Both the position numbers and the translations under genes were made by a program. From Brevibacillus fortis (GTDB taxonomy: Bacteria; Bacillota; Bacilli; Brevibacillales; Brevibacillaceae): a stretch of DNA of 64,000 nucleotides. Below the pieces are notes generated by a model. It had not been told where the DNA came from. It did no database searches and worked only from the letters and a program-made list of their open reading frames with translations. Location: assembly GCF_003013395.1 (NCBI RefSeq), contig NZ_PXZM01000033.1:1-64000 (forward strand). Direction: 5' to 3'. Every line of letters starts with the position of its first letter. Positions within the stretch are counted from its first letter, which is position 1. This document shows, one piece after another, positions 17,688 through 25,178 of the stretch.

Positions 17688-18113
17688 TTGCCGCAACTCC
17701 AAGGAATGAATCATTTGCTTTTCTCTGTCTCTGATTTGGAGAAATCTTTTTGTTTTTATCGGGATGTACTGCTTGCCAAACCACTTGTACGAGGTCGCAA
17801 GCTAGCTTACTTTGACCTGAATGGCTACTGGTTGGCGCTGAATGAGGAACCGGACATCCCACGCAATGAAATTGCTCACTCCTATACACACATGGCCTTC
17901 ACCATCACAGAAGAGTCGTTTGATGAATGGTACGCTCATTTTGAAAAGCACGGGGTTACCATTTTGCATGGACGAGACCGTTCGGAACGGGATAAGCGCT
18001 CCATTTATTTCACAGACCCTGATGGGCATAAGTTCGAATTACATACAGGCACTCTTCAGGATCGTCTCGCCTATTACCGGGACGAAAAGCATCATATGAA
18101 ATTTTTTGAGTAA
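17688..18113 (+). CDS. fosB: FosB-type fosfomycin thiol transferase (VOC fold)
   Basis: FosB opens fosfomycin with bacillithiol or cysteine using a divalent metal. About 141 aa of vicinal-oxygen-chelate fold are seen, with metal ligands His in MNHLLFSV, His in SYTHMAFT and Glu in HKFELHTG, and the family segments FYRDVLLAKPL and YFTDPDGHKFE. I choose TTG 17688-17690 as the start because AAAGGTGGGGG lies five bases before it. The ATG of MNHLLF (17706) has AAGGA only one base away. Intrinsic fosB genes are common in Bacillales; resistance itself is not shown. Confidence 0.85.
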   Translation: MPQLQGMNHLLFSVSDLEKSFCFYRDVLLAKPLVRGRKLAYFDLNGYWLALNEEPDIPRNEIAHSYTHMAFTITEESFDEWYAHFEKHGVTILHGRDRSERDKRSIYFTDPDGHKFELHTGTLQDRLAYYRDEKHHMKFFE

Positions 18114-18212
18114 TCGGTGACATCGCCATTTCTTAATTTACTTTTCACAAAATCACAATAGTTCCAAAGATTCAACTCCATTCGTGAGTGCTATAATCTA
18201 AAAAGCACTTAT

Positions 18213-18246
18213 GGCCTATTTCTCTTATGAATAGGCCCGTTTTTCG
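18213..18246 (+). terminator. Terminator or leader attenuator before the globin sensor gene
   Basis: GGCCTATT pairs with AATAGGCC and runs into CGTTTTT. It lies 100 bp after fosB and 16 bp after a TATAAT box (18192-18197). It could end fosB transcription or, if that box is the sensor gene's promoter, act as an attenuator in its leader. Confidence 0.65.
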
Positions 18247-18266
18247 TAAAAATATGGAGGGATTTT

Positions 18267-19988
18267 ATGTTTGGTAAGCGCGGCGCTCAAACCGTTACCG
18301 CCTCAATTCAAAAAAGCAATATCCAAATGCCCGATCAGCTACAGGGGAAAGTTCATTTGTTGCAAATGAATCAGACAGACCTTGATCGGTTGAAACAAAT
18401 TGAACCACTCCTAACAGAACACCTAGAGGCCATTACAGAGCGTCATTACCACATGCTTCACCAATACTCCCATCTGATGCAAATCATCGAAACGCACACG
18501 ACGGTTGATCGATTGGCTGTATCCTTTCGTCACTATTTGCAATCGATTCCACATGCCAAGCTAGACGATGCCTATGTAGCCGGACGAGAAAAAATCGGAG
18601 AGGTCCACAGCAAAATTGGACTTGCACCAGAATGGTATACGGGCTCTTACTTGCGGGTCTATGAATATTTGATTCCCGCAATCGTCAACACCTATTCGAA
18701 ACGTCCCCAAGAATTATCTTCTGTCCTGTTGGCACTCATTAAGATCATCACGCTTGATTCGCAAATCGTCCTCCAATCGTATCAGGAGGACAATGATTAT
18801 AAAGTCATTGATCGCCTGGGCGAAGTGCTGGAGTTAGTGATTCAGATCGATAAATTCAAGCATGTGCTGGACACGCTTGAGGATACGACAGATGAAGCTG
18901 GCAATGTGGGATCTGCTGCCGAACAGCTAAGCGAATCTGTGCAAAAAGTGGCTCAATCAGCCGTCTCTGTCGCAGAGAGTGCTTCCAGTACGATCGAGCA
19001 AGCGACAGTGGGCAAAGATATTATCCAAGAGTCATTGACCAGCTTTCTTTCCATGGCAGATGAATTCCAAGAGATGCAAACAAAAATTTCTCAGTTAATG
19101 ACGTCCATTGCAGAAGTTTCCCAGGTCGTCCAAGTCATTCGCAATATTGCCGATCAAACCAATCTTCTTGCATTGAACGCGTCGATTGAGGCAGCGCGTG
19201 CTAACGAACACGGACGCGGCTTTGCTATCGTGGCAGATGAAGTGCGAAAGCTCGCCGAACAGACCAAGCAATCCGTTCAAAGCATTACAGCCACGATCAA
19301 CAATGTCCAGAATGAAGCTGTCCAGGTAAAAGAAACGGCCACTCTCATGAGCGACCATTTTAACGATAAAGTGAATCAGACACGTGATGCAATTGGGATA
19401 TTAGGAGATATTGTGCAAAATATTGAAACTGTCGGGCATTCTACCGGCCATATCGCAGCATTGGCACAAGAGCAGTCTGCTGCCACAGATGATATTTCGA
19501 TGCGCATATCGCAAGTCCTTACGAATATGGAGCAGGTCTCTTCGCACGTCTCGAATGCAGGTAAAAACGTCTATGATGTTGGCGCTGGCATTAACAGCCT
19601 GCACAAGCTGAGCATCACGCAAACGAGCCACTTAAAGACCAAGCATTACTTGCGAATGGTCAAAACCGACCATCTCTTATGGAAATGGTGGCTGTACAAC
19701 TACATGCTTGGGTATCACCACATCGAAGAAAAAGACCTCGTCGACCATCATCAATGCCGCTTGGGAATTTGGTATGACGAAGCCCTGAACAATCCATCCA
19801 TGAGCACCTTGCCCTCTTTCAAGCAATTAGATGTGCCTCATAGACAGTTCCACGAAACTGTTCGGCGGATTTACCACTTCGTTAATCAAGGAAAACTAGA
19901 GGAAGCAGAAGCTGCTTTTGATGTGTTAGAAGATATCTCACATCGCATTCTCCACGTACTGGATCAGTTAGCCAAAGAAGTTTCCTGA
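18267..19988 (+). CDS. Globin-coupled chemoreceptor with C-terminal CZB domain (HemAT-like)
   Basis: A 573-aa soluble chemotaxis transducer. The N-terminal protoglobin domain (about 20-185) has the proximal haem His in EVHSKIGLAPEWYTGSY, as in the aerotaxis sensor HemAT. The MCP signalling domain follows, with its hairpin tip ADQTNLLALNASIEAARANE (about 295-315). HemAT normally ends here. This protein adds about 110 residues matching a chemoreceptor zinc-binding (CZB) domain: KTDHLLWKWW, HHQCRLGIWY and VPHRQFHETV give the His/Cys ligand pattern. It may read both haem ligands and zinc. There are no membrane helices. Confidence 0.88.
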   Translation: MFGKRGAQTVTASIQKSNIQMPDQLQGKVHLLQMNQTDLDRLKQIEPLLTEHLEAITERHYHMLHQYSHLMQIIETHTTVDRLAVSFRHYLQSIPHAKLDDAYVAGREKIGEVHSKIGLAPEWYTGSYLRVYEYLIPAIVNTYSKRPQELSSVLLALIKIITLDSQIVLQSYQEDNDYKVIDRLGEVLELVIQIDKFKHVLDTLEDTTDEAGNVGSAAEQLSESVQKVAQSAVSVAESASSTIEQATVGKDIIQESLTSFLSMADEFQEMQTKISQLMTSIAEVSQVVQVIRNIADQTNLLALNASIEAARANEHGRGFAIVADEVRKLAEQTKQSVQSITATINNVQNEAVQVKETATLMSDHFNDKVNQTRDAIGILGDIVQNIETVGHSTGHIAALAQEQSAATDDISMRISQVLTNMEQVSSHVSNAGKNVYDVGAGINSLHKLSITQTSHLKTKHYLRMVKTDHLLWKWWLYNYMLGYHHIEEKDLVDHHQCRLGIWYDEALNNPSMSTLPSFKQLDVPHRQFHETVRRIYHFVNQGKLEEAEAAFDVLEDISHRILHVLDQLAKEVS

Positions 19989-19993
19989 TGCTA

Positions 19994-21097
19994 TTATCTA
20001 TTCGTCTTTTTCTTGCCAGGCTGCCTTTTTGTGGCAGCTTTTTTTGTTGGGATACGCTTTAACTCTTTGGTAGTCAGCGGTCTCGTACGAGCGTTATTTC
20101 CCCTGACTTTTTTGGCTTTGGCAACTGACTTGCCAAAGCTCCCTGCTGACCTAGCTATCCCGACGCCAAACGCTTGCAAGGCCCAAACAACCGGATACGA
20201 AATCGAGAGCCTCCCATTGGCTGAACCCGCAAAATTCACAGCTGCAGCGTAGTTGCCCGCAGTCAGCCAAACAGAGCCGGAATCTCCAGGCAAGGAGATG
20301 GGAACCGTACTTCTGATGACTGTCTGATTCTGAAAACGGATGGTCCCCAGTCCTCCGTAGTTCCCGTAACTGACATCAATATCGGTGTGGATCGATTCAA
20401 CCGTTCCCCATGCTAGCCCCGATGAACGGCCAACTTTTTTCAACCTGCGCCCGATACCATACGAACGAATAACACCTGGCACTCTGCCCACTGTTGCATA
20501 ACGAGGGGCAAGGAGTCGATTGGAAGTGGGGATACTAATCGCTGCATCCATTCGATTACCTGCATCTCTTCGTAATCGAATATATTGATACAAGCGTCCG
20601 ATTCGATCTCTTCCTGAACGGCCGCCGTCTGCTCCACCAGGCTGGATGGTCTCGGTATAGCCGCTCGTATTATTACGATTCAGAACGTGATTGTTGCTCA
20701 ACACGAACCTCTGGGCTCCTCGCGAAACGATTAGACCAGCCGTTCCAGACGCCCCTGGGTAGCCGATGCTATATCCAGCGATCACAGGCCTGATTCTGCT
20801 ACGATAATTCGTTGCAGAGGGGCGTACAGCTGGATGACAATGGCACCGTCCCGAAGTGACGGTTCGGACAGGAACGGATACGTGGGCTGTCGCCGCCTGA
20901 CTTTTGACAAGAACGCAACTTGGGCATTTCTTTTTCACTGCCGCACTTGCATTGATGGTATACATCACGATGCAGGCGCCGCCTTTTTTGTTTTTTCCGT
21001 TTGCGTAGCCAATCCCAATGCCAAGTACGCCCGGCATTCGCTTCCACCTTTTGAGCAAATGCTTCTTGGCCAGGAGCGCTTCCCGAAAGGTTGCCAT
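19994..21097 (-). CDS. Trypsin-like serine protease with basic tail
   Basis: A 367-aa protein with a chymotrypsin-type triad: His in LSNNHVLN, Asp in RMDAAIS and the nucleophile Ser in SLPGDSGS. The N-terminal part (MPGVLGIGIGYANG) and general layout recall NAL1-like or stand-alone trypsin-fold proteases of Bacillales. No signal peptide is seen. The C-terminal 50 residues are strongly basic (KKAATKRQPGKKKTNR). The start at ATG 21095-21097 follows GAAAGGAAGAGG; longer versions would read into the neighbouring repeat array. It converges closely on the chemoreceptor gene (five bases apart). Confidence 0.75.
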   Translation of the reverse strand: MATFREALLAKKHLLKRWKRMPGVLGIGIGYANGKNKKGGACIVMYTINASAAVKKKCPSCVLVKSQAATAHVSVPVRTVTSGRCHCHPAVRPSATNYRSRIRPVIAGYSIGYPGASGTAGLIVSRGAQRFVLSNNHVLNRNNTSGYTETIQPGGADGGRSGRDRIGRLYQYIRLRRDAGNRMDAAISIPTSNRLLAPRYATVGRVPGVIRSYGIGRRLKKVGRSSGLAWGTVESIHTDIDVSYGNYGGLGTIRFQNQTVIRSTVPISLPGDSGSVWLTAGNYAAAVNFAGSANGRLSISYPVVWALQAFGVGIARSAGSFGKSVAKAKKVRGNNARTRPLTTKELKRIPTKKAATKRQPGKKKTNR

Positions 21098-21241
21098 GGC
21101 ACCTCTTCCTTTCTGGAGGTAAGTTTGTTTTACATGGTCATCGTATGTAAAACTTGGCCAGCACTGTTGGACGCTTGTCATTGCGGGTACGCCTATTTTG
21201 CTTATGCGGAAAAAACTGTTGTTCGGGCTGTTGTGGTGGGA

Positions 21242-21434
21242 GGAAACAGGAGAAAACGCTCCAGCTTCTTGGGCCACCTGCTGGATGTCATGACTGCCCG
21301 ACTCCATGGAAAAAGCGAAACCGCGTCCAAAGTTTGAGGATGCTTCTCAGAGGTGGACGCTTAAGAGCGTGTTTCCTTTTTCCATTGCGCCTCGGTTGGT
21401 GTCCCAAAGATCTTCGCTTATTTCTCCTGTTTCC
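21242..21434. repeat. Fold-back repeat family 1, copy a
   Basis: About 193 bp. It starts with GGAAACAGGAGAAAACGCT and ends with the inverted CGCTTATTTCTCCTGTTTCC. Inner arms around CATGGAAAAAGCGAAAC and its inverted copy make one long imperfect hairpin. No coding frame is convincing. Confidence 0.8.
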
Positions 21435-21506
21435 TGACCAGCTGTTGGTTTTTACAGGGGCTTTTATAGATTGGAAGAAATCGTTGTTCGAGCTATGGTG
21501 ATGGAA

Positions 21507-21705
21507 GGAAACAGGAGAAAACGCTCCAGCTTCTTGGGCCACCTGCTGGATGCATGGACTGCCCGGCTCCATGGAAAAAGCGAAACCGCGTCCAAAGTAG
21601 AGGTTCAGGGAGGCTCTCAGAGGTGGACGCTTAAGAGCGTGTTTCGCTTTTTCCATTGCGCCTCGGTTGGCGTCCCAAAGATCTTCGCTTATTTCTCCTA
21701 TTTCC
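21507..21705. repeat. Fold-back repeat family 1, copy b (full length)
   Basis: About 199 bp, the clearest copy. Outer arms GGAAACAGGAGAAA/TTTCTCCTATTTCC, a middle pair CTTGGG/CCCAAAG, an inner pair GGAAAAAGCGAAAC/GTTTCGCTTTTTCC and the pair GCGTCCA/TGGACGC. It is separated from copies a and c by a conserved linker of about 72 bp. Confidence 0.85.
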
Positions 21706-21777
21706 TGACGAGCTGTTAGTTTTTACAGGGGCTTTTATAGATTGGAAGAAATCGTTGTTCGAGCTATGGTGATGGAA

Positions 21778-21894
21778 GGAAACAGGAGAAAACGCTCCAG
21801 CTTCTTGGGCCACCTGCTGGATGTCATGACTGCCCGACTCCATGGAAAAAGCGAGACCGCGTCCCAAAGATCTTCGCTTATTTCTCCTGTTTCC
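21778..21894. repeat. Fold-back repeat family 1, copy c (internal deletion)
   Basis: 117 bp. The left half is the same as in copy b up to GCGTCC. It then jumps to CCCAAAGATCTTCGC, so about 80 bp of the centre is missing. The break falls at a short GCGTCC/GCGTCCC repeat, consistent with a slippage or recombination deletion. Confidence 0.8.
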
Positions 21895-21983
21895 TGACCA
21901 GCGGATGGTTTTTTCCGTGGCTCTTCTAAGGACTTCACGTCGAACCAGTTCCTTGCGTTGTATCTACCCAAAACTTGCGAGCA

Positions 21984-22184
21984 CTATTTTCGACTGGGTC
22001 TAAGACCGGATACATAGTCAAAATATAATCGGCGCCTTCCTCGGGAAAACAAAACGAGTAGACCATGAATGAGGAGTACAAGCGCAATCACTACGCTGAC
22101 GCCAAAGGAGAAAAGAATAAGCAATGGATAAAAAGTCGACTCCATCCATCTCTCTATTTGACTGATTGCATTCGAGGTATACAT
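21984..22184 (-). CDS. Possible small membrane protein, 66 aa
   Basis: A frame lying between fold-back repeats. From ATG 22184 it would give 66 residues with a long hydrophobic segment (FYPLLILFSFGVSVVIALVL, continuing to LLVLF) and a basic tail (SRGRRRLYFDYVSG). The ribosome site is weak. This is the only stretch within the repeat array that looks like protein. It is unrecognised and could be a chance frame. Confidence 0.4.
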   Translation of the reverse strand: MYTSNAISQIERWMESTFYPLLILFSFGVSVVIALVLLIHGLLVLFSRGRRRLYFDYVSGLRPSRK

Positions 22185-22227
22185 GACAAACCAAGTGAAA
22201 CTTAAGTTGTTGCTGTAGTGCTGGGGA

Positions 22228-22427
22228 GGAAGCAGGAGAAAACGCTCAGATTCTTGGGCCACCCCCTGTGGGATTGACTGCACGGCTCCATGAAAAAAAG
22301 CGAAACCCGCGTCCAAAGTGGTCCATTCAGGAGGCATCTCAGAGGTGGACGCTAAAAGCTTGTTTCCCTTTTTTCCATTGCGCCTCGGTCGGTGTCCCAA
22401 AGATCTTCGCTTATTTCTCCTGTTTCC
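22228..22427. repeat. Fold-back repeat family 1, copy d (diverged)
   Basis: About 200 bp, the same layout as copy b with more base changes (GGAAGCAGGAGAAAACGCT at the left, TTATTTCTCCTGTTTCC at the right). It is set 330 bp from copy c and lacks the conserved linker. Confidence 0.75.
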
Positions 22428-22497
22428 TCTACGAGCCTTCCGTGATATACGGGTTTCAAAAGCCTTTTAAGATTGAAGAATGTAATCAGTTACGACA

Positions 22498-22695
22498 GAG
22501 AAGAATATTTCCAGACGTAGCGACTTGTGGAGTCCTACCGAGCGGAGAAGGGATTCGCGGGCAACAGAAACGCAACCGTGCCCGAGCTACGAAGCGGCTA
22601 CCAATTTTGCGTTTCCCCGCGAATCCCTTCGGAGCGTGCAGTCCACACTTCCCCGAGGGACGGAGCCTGGAGCCTAGACTGGAAATATTCTTCTC
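22498..22695. repeat. Fold-back repeat family 2
   Basis: 198 bp with perfect 17-bp terminal inverted repeats (GAGAAGAATATTTCCAG at 22498-22514 and its complement at 22679-22695). An inner pair AAGGGATTCGCGGG (22548-22561) / CCCGCGAATCCCTT (22616-22629) extends into AAACGCAA/TTGCGTTT. The sequence differs from family 1 but length and architecture are the same. No coding frame is supported. Confidence 0.8.
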
Positions 22696-22723
22696 TCCAC
22701 CGCAGCCACGTTTCCAACGCCAA

Positions 22724-22759
22724 AACCGCCACCTCCTATCTAACCAGGAAGTGGCGGTT
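22724..22759 (-). terminator. Terminator of xpt-pbuX
   Basis: On the minus strand AACCGCCACTTCCT pairs with AGGAGGTGGCGGTT over an eight-base loop and runs into TTTT. Confidence 0.8.
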
Positions 22760-22774
22760 CATTGTTTGATAAGG

Positions 22775-24085
22775 TTAAGACGCTTCTGAAACAGTTACAT
22801 TTGCCGGAGCAGTCTGAGATGCTTTGTTATTCGTATGAACGAGTAAAATGTTCAAAATGACTGCGGTCAAAGAACCTGTCACGATACCATTTTGCAGCAT
22901 CATTTTTGCCATGGTAGGCAGTTGATCAAACATCGCAGGAACCGCAGCAGAGCCCAGTCCAACAGCGATACTGCAAGCAGCGATCAGTAGATTTTCGTTT
23001 TTGTTCAGGTCGACCTGAGAGAGAATATTGATACCAGATGCCACAACCATCCCGAACATGGCGATCATTGCTCCACCCAATACCGCGTTCGGAATCACCG
23101 TTGTCAATGCTGCCAGCTTTGGCAGTAATCCGAGAACAACCAGGATTCCACCGGCACCAATCATCACGTCGCGAGATTTAATGCCAGTCAAGGAAACCAA
23201 ACCCACGTTTTGCGAAAAAGCGGTGTAAGGAAAAGCGTTGAAAATGCCGCCGAGAACAATCGCGACCCCTTCCCCGCGCAATCCTTTGACTACATCTTGA
23301 TCCGTTACTTTTGTATCGGTCACTTTACCAAGTGCAAAGTAAACGCCTGTGGACTCAGCCATGCTGATGATGTTGACGAGAATCATGGTAACAATGGCTA
23401 CAATACTGAATTGTGGCGTACCGAAGTAAAACGGTTCAACCACGCTAAACCAGGAGGCTTCCGCAACGCTCGCGAAGCTGACCATCCCCATCGTGTAAGC
23501 TACAGCCGTACCGACAATCAAGCCGAGCAATACTGAAATCGCACGAATAAATCCGGTAAAGAAACGATTAATAAGCAAAATAATAACCAACGTTCCTAAA
23601 GCCAAAAGCAAATTGTACGGTTGTCCAAAGTCAGGCATACCTTGCCCGCCAGCCGCGTTGTTCATCGCAACGGGAATAAGCGACAATCCAATGATTGTGA
23701 CGACTGAACCTTGTACCACTGTTGGGAAAAACCGCAGCAGCTTGCCAAACAGTGGAGCTGCCAAGACAACGAATATACCCGATATGATGATGGCCCCATA
23801 AGCAGTCGCTAGATTACTCGTAGACGCAATGGCGATAATCGGTCCTACTGCTGTAAACGTACAGCCTAGCACTACAGGAAGACGAATCCCTGTATAACGT
23901 GTACCAAGGACTTGTAAAAGCGTCGCGATTCCGCATGTGAAAAGGTCGGCAGCAATCAAATAAGCGATTTGCGTAGGAGTCAGATTCAAAGCACCACCGA
24001 TAATCAACGGTACGACGACGGCTCCTGCATACATGGCAAGAATGTGCTGTAAGCCCAAAGTAACAATCTTATGTTTGGCTAGCAT
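22775..24085 (-). CDS. pbuX: Xanthine permease
   Basis: A 436-aa nucleobase:cation symporter-2 protein that imports xanthine across the cell membrane. About 12-14 helices are visible. The start (KIVTLGLQHILAMYAGAVVVP) and the central signature NIISMAESTGVYFALGKVT are typical of the PbuX/UraA-type group. It lies 32 bp after xpt and shares its guanine riboswitch. AGGAGG occurs 13 bases before the ATG, a little far. Assignment to xanthine rests on pairing with xpt. Confidence 0.93.
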   Translation of the reverse strand: MLAKHKIVTLGLQHILAMYAGAVVVPLIIGGALNLTPTQIAYLIAADLFTCGIATLLQVLGTRYTGIRLPVVLGCTFTAVGPIIAIASTSNLATAYGAIIISGIFVVLAAPLFGKLLRFFPTVVQGSVVTIIGLSLIPVAMNNAAGGQGMPDFGQPYNLLLALGTLVIILLINRFFTGFIRAISVLLGLIVGTAVAYTMGMVSFASVAEASWFSVVEPFYFGTPQFSIVAIVTMILVNIISMAESTGVYFALGKVTDTKVTDQDVVKGLRGEGVAIVLGGIFNAFPYTAFSQNVGLVSLTGIKSRDVMIGAGGILVVLGLLPKLAALTTVIPNAVLGGAMIAMFGMVVASGINILSQVDLNKNENLLIAACSIAVGLGSAAVPAMFDQLPTMAKMMLQNGIVTGSLTAVILNILLVHTNNKASQTAPANVTVSEAS

Positions 24086-24117
24086 GAGTGAACCCTTACC
24101 TCCTATTTATTTTTGGT

Positions 24118-24708
24118 TTATACGCGTGCAGGCTCTTCTTGAATAAAGTGAATGCCTTCTGGTGACATCGATTCAATACGTGCCAATGATTCGATTCTTA
24201 CGCCAGCTTGCTCCAAGAGACCGCGGCCTTCCTGAAAGCTTTTTTCAATGACAGCGCCAACCCCGACGAGATGTGCACCGGCATCTTTGATAATATTCGT
24301 AAGCCCCACCAGAGCGGCTCCCGTAGCCAGGAAGTCATCGACAATCAGTACGCGATCTTCTTTGGACAAATACTGACGGGAAACACTAATTTGATACGTT
24401 TCCTGACGGGTAAAGGAATGAACCGGTGCAGAGTATACTTCCTCTGTCAACGTGACAGCTTTTTTCTTTTTCGCGTAGATAAAGGGAACGCCCAATGCAA
24501 AGGAAGTCGCCATAGCAAAATGGATTCCACTTGCCTCAATCGTCACCACTTTTGTGATTTTTTCACCAGCGAACAGCTCGGCAAAGCGCTGTCCGATCTT
24601 CATCGTCAGTTGTGGATCTACCTGGTGGTTCAAAAACGCATCCACCTTCAAAACGGATGCCGACAGTACCTTGCCGTCCTGTACGATGCGCTCTTGCAAT
24701 TCTTTCAT
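24118..24708 (-). CDS. xpt: Xanthine phosphoribosyltransferase
   Basis: Xpt makes XMP from xanthine and PRPP. The 196-aa protein has the PRPP-binding motif VLIVDDFLATGAAL (near 125-138) and the family start MKELQERIVQDGKVLSASVLKVDAFLNH in pieces matching B. subtilis Xpt. The start at ATG 24708 follows AGGAGG by eight bases; the frame is open further upstream but without a better start. It heads an operon with pbuX and is controlled by the purine riboswitch and terminator just upstream. Confidence 0.95.
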   Translation of the reverse strand: MKELQERIVQDGKVLSASVLKVDAFLNHQVDPQLTMKIGQRFAELFAGEKITKVVTIEASGIHFAMATSFALGVPFIYAKKKKAVTLTEEVYSAPVHSFTRQETYQISVSRQYLSKEDRVLIVDDFLATGAALVGLTNIIKDAGAHLVGVGAVIEKSFQEGRGLLEQAGVRIESLARIESMSPEGIHFIQEEPARV

Positions 24709-24765
24709 CAGTTCTTCCTCCTCGGATATGGTTCCAGCCACTTTTATACATGCGGCCTGCTGAAA

Positions 24766-24845
24766 TATAGAAAGCCCAGAGCAGACAGTGTCACAAGCGG
24801 GCTACGTAACAAACCCACGCCAAGTGAAACTGTCCCTCTGGGCTT
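24766..24845 (-). terminator. Riboswitch-controlled terminator before xpt
   Basis: AAAGCCCAGAGGGACAG pairs with CTGTCTGCTCTGGGCTTT across a 40-nt loop region, followed by CTATATTT. TTTCACTTG, directly after the 5' arm (24821-24829), can pair over 9 bp (11 of 12) with the 3' side of the aptamer P1 stem (CGAGTGAAA). This gives an antiterminator when the ligand is absent. Confidence 0.75.
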
Positions 24846-24956
24846 TTATCCCTTAGGTGTGACACATCATTCGTGCCTGCGTCGCTCGGACCAGCTTTCT
24901 TTTCATCCTATTATTGGAATAGAAAAAAAAGAGACGGAACCCTAGACGCACTTTCA

Positions 24957-25023
24957 CTCGTAGTCAGGCGATTTACGGTCACCTGGTAGAAACGGTTGGG
25001 CCTTATTCCCAAAATTATACGAG
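24957..25023 (-). promoter_or_regulatory. Guanine/hypoxanthine riboswitch aptamer
   Basis: This is the classic purine aptamer: P1 CTCGTA/TACGAG, the conserved TATAAT junction, loop-loop segments and GTTTCTACC, ending in GACTACGAG. The specificity base is C (GAC, not GAT), which selects guanine or hypoxanthine rather than adenine. It controls xpt-pbuX through the terminator about 110 nt downstream. A TATAAA box lies just upstream; no good -35 was found. Confidence 0.95.
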
Positions 25024-25146
25024 CTACCTATCTATTTATATTGATGTGTAATAACGAGTATTGACCAAATCTATCATAACTCCCTTGTTGTGAGCAAGGG
25101 TTAATTTTTGAAAGAAAAAGGAAGCGCTTACTTGTCCATTTAAAGG

Positions 25147-25174
25147 AAAGAGCCCTGATTTCTCAAGGGCTCTC
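25147..25174 (-). terminator. Terminator of rsgA
   Basis: GAGAGCCCT pairs with AGGGCTCTTTC on the minus strand, four bases after the rsgA stop. The T run is short. Confidence 0.7.
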
Positions 25175-25178
25175 GTAC

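Noticed and set aside
21288..21867. Several overlapping frames of 70-120 codons across the repeats
   Set aside because: They repeat the same peptide because the DNA repeats, lack ribosome sites, and change frame between copies.
21242..22427. Tandem repeats as a CRISPR array
   Set aside because: Units are about 200 bp and fold back on themselves, linkers are conserved rather than unique, and no cas genes are present.
24957..25023. Adenine riboswitch
   Set aside because: The specificity base before the P1 3' strand is C (GAC), which fits guanine/hypoxanthine, and the operon is xpt-pbuX.
25082..25100. CCCTTG/CAAGGG hairpin with following TTAATTTTT as a plus-strand terminator
   Set aside because: No plus-strand gene precedes it. 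It lies upstream of the riboswitch promoter region on the other strand and the stem is only 6 bp.
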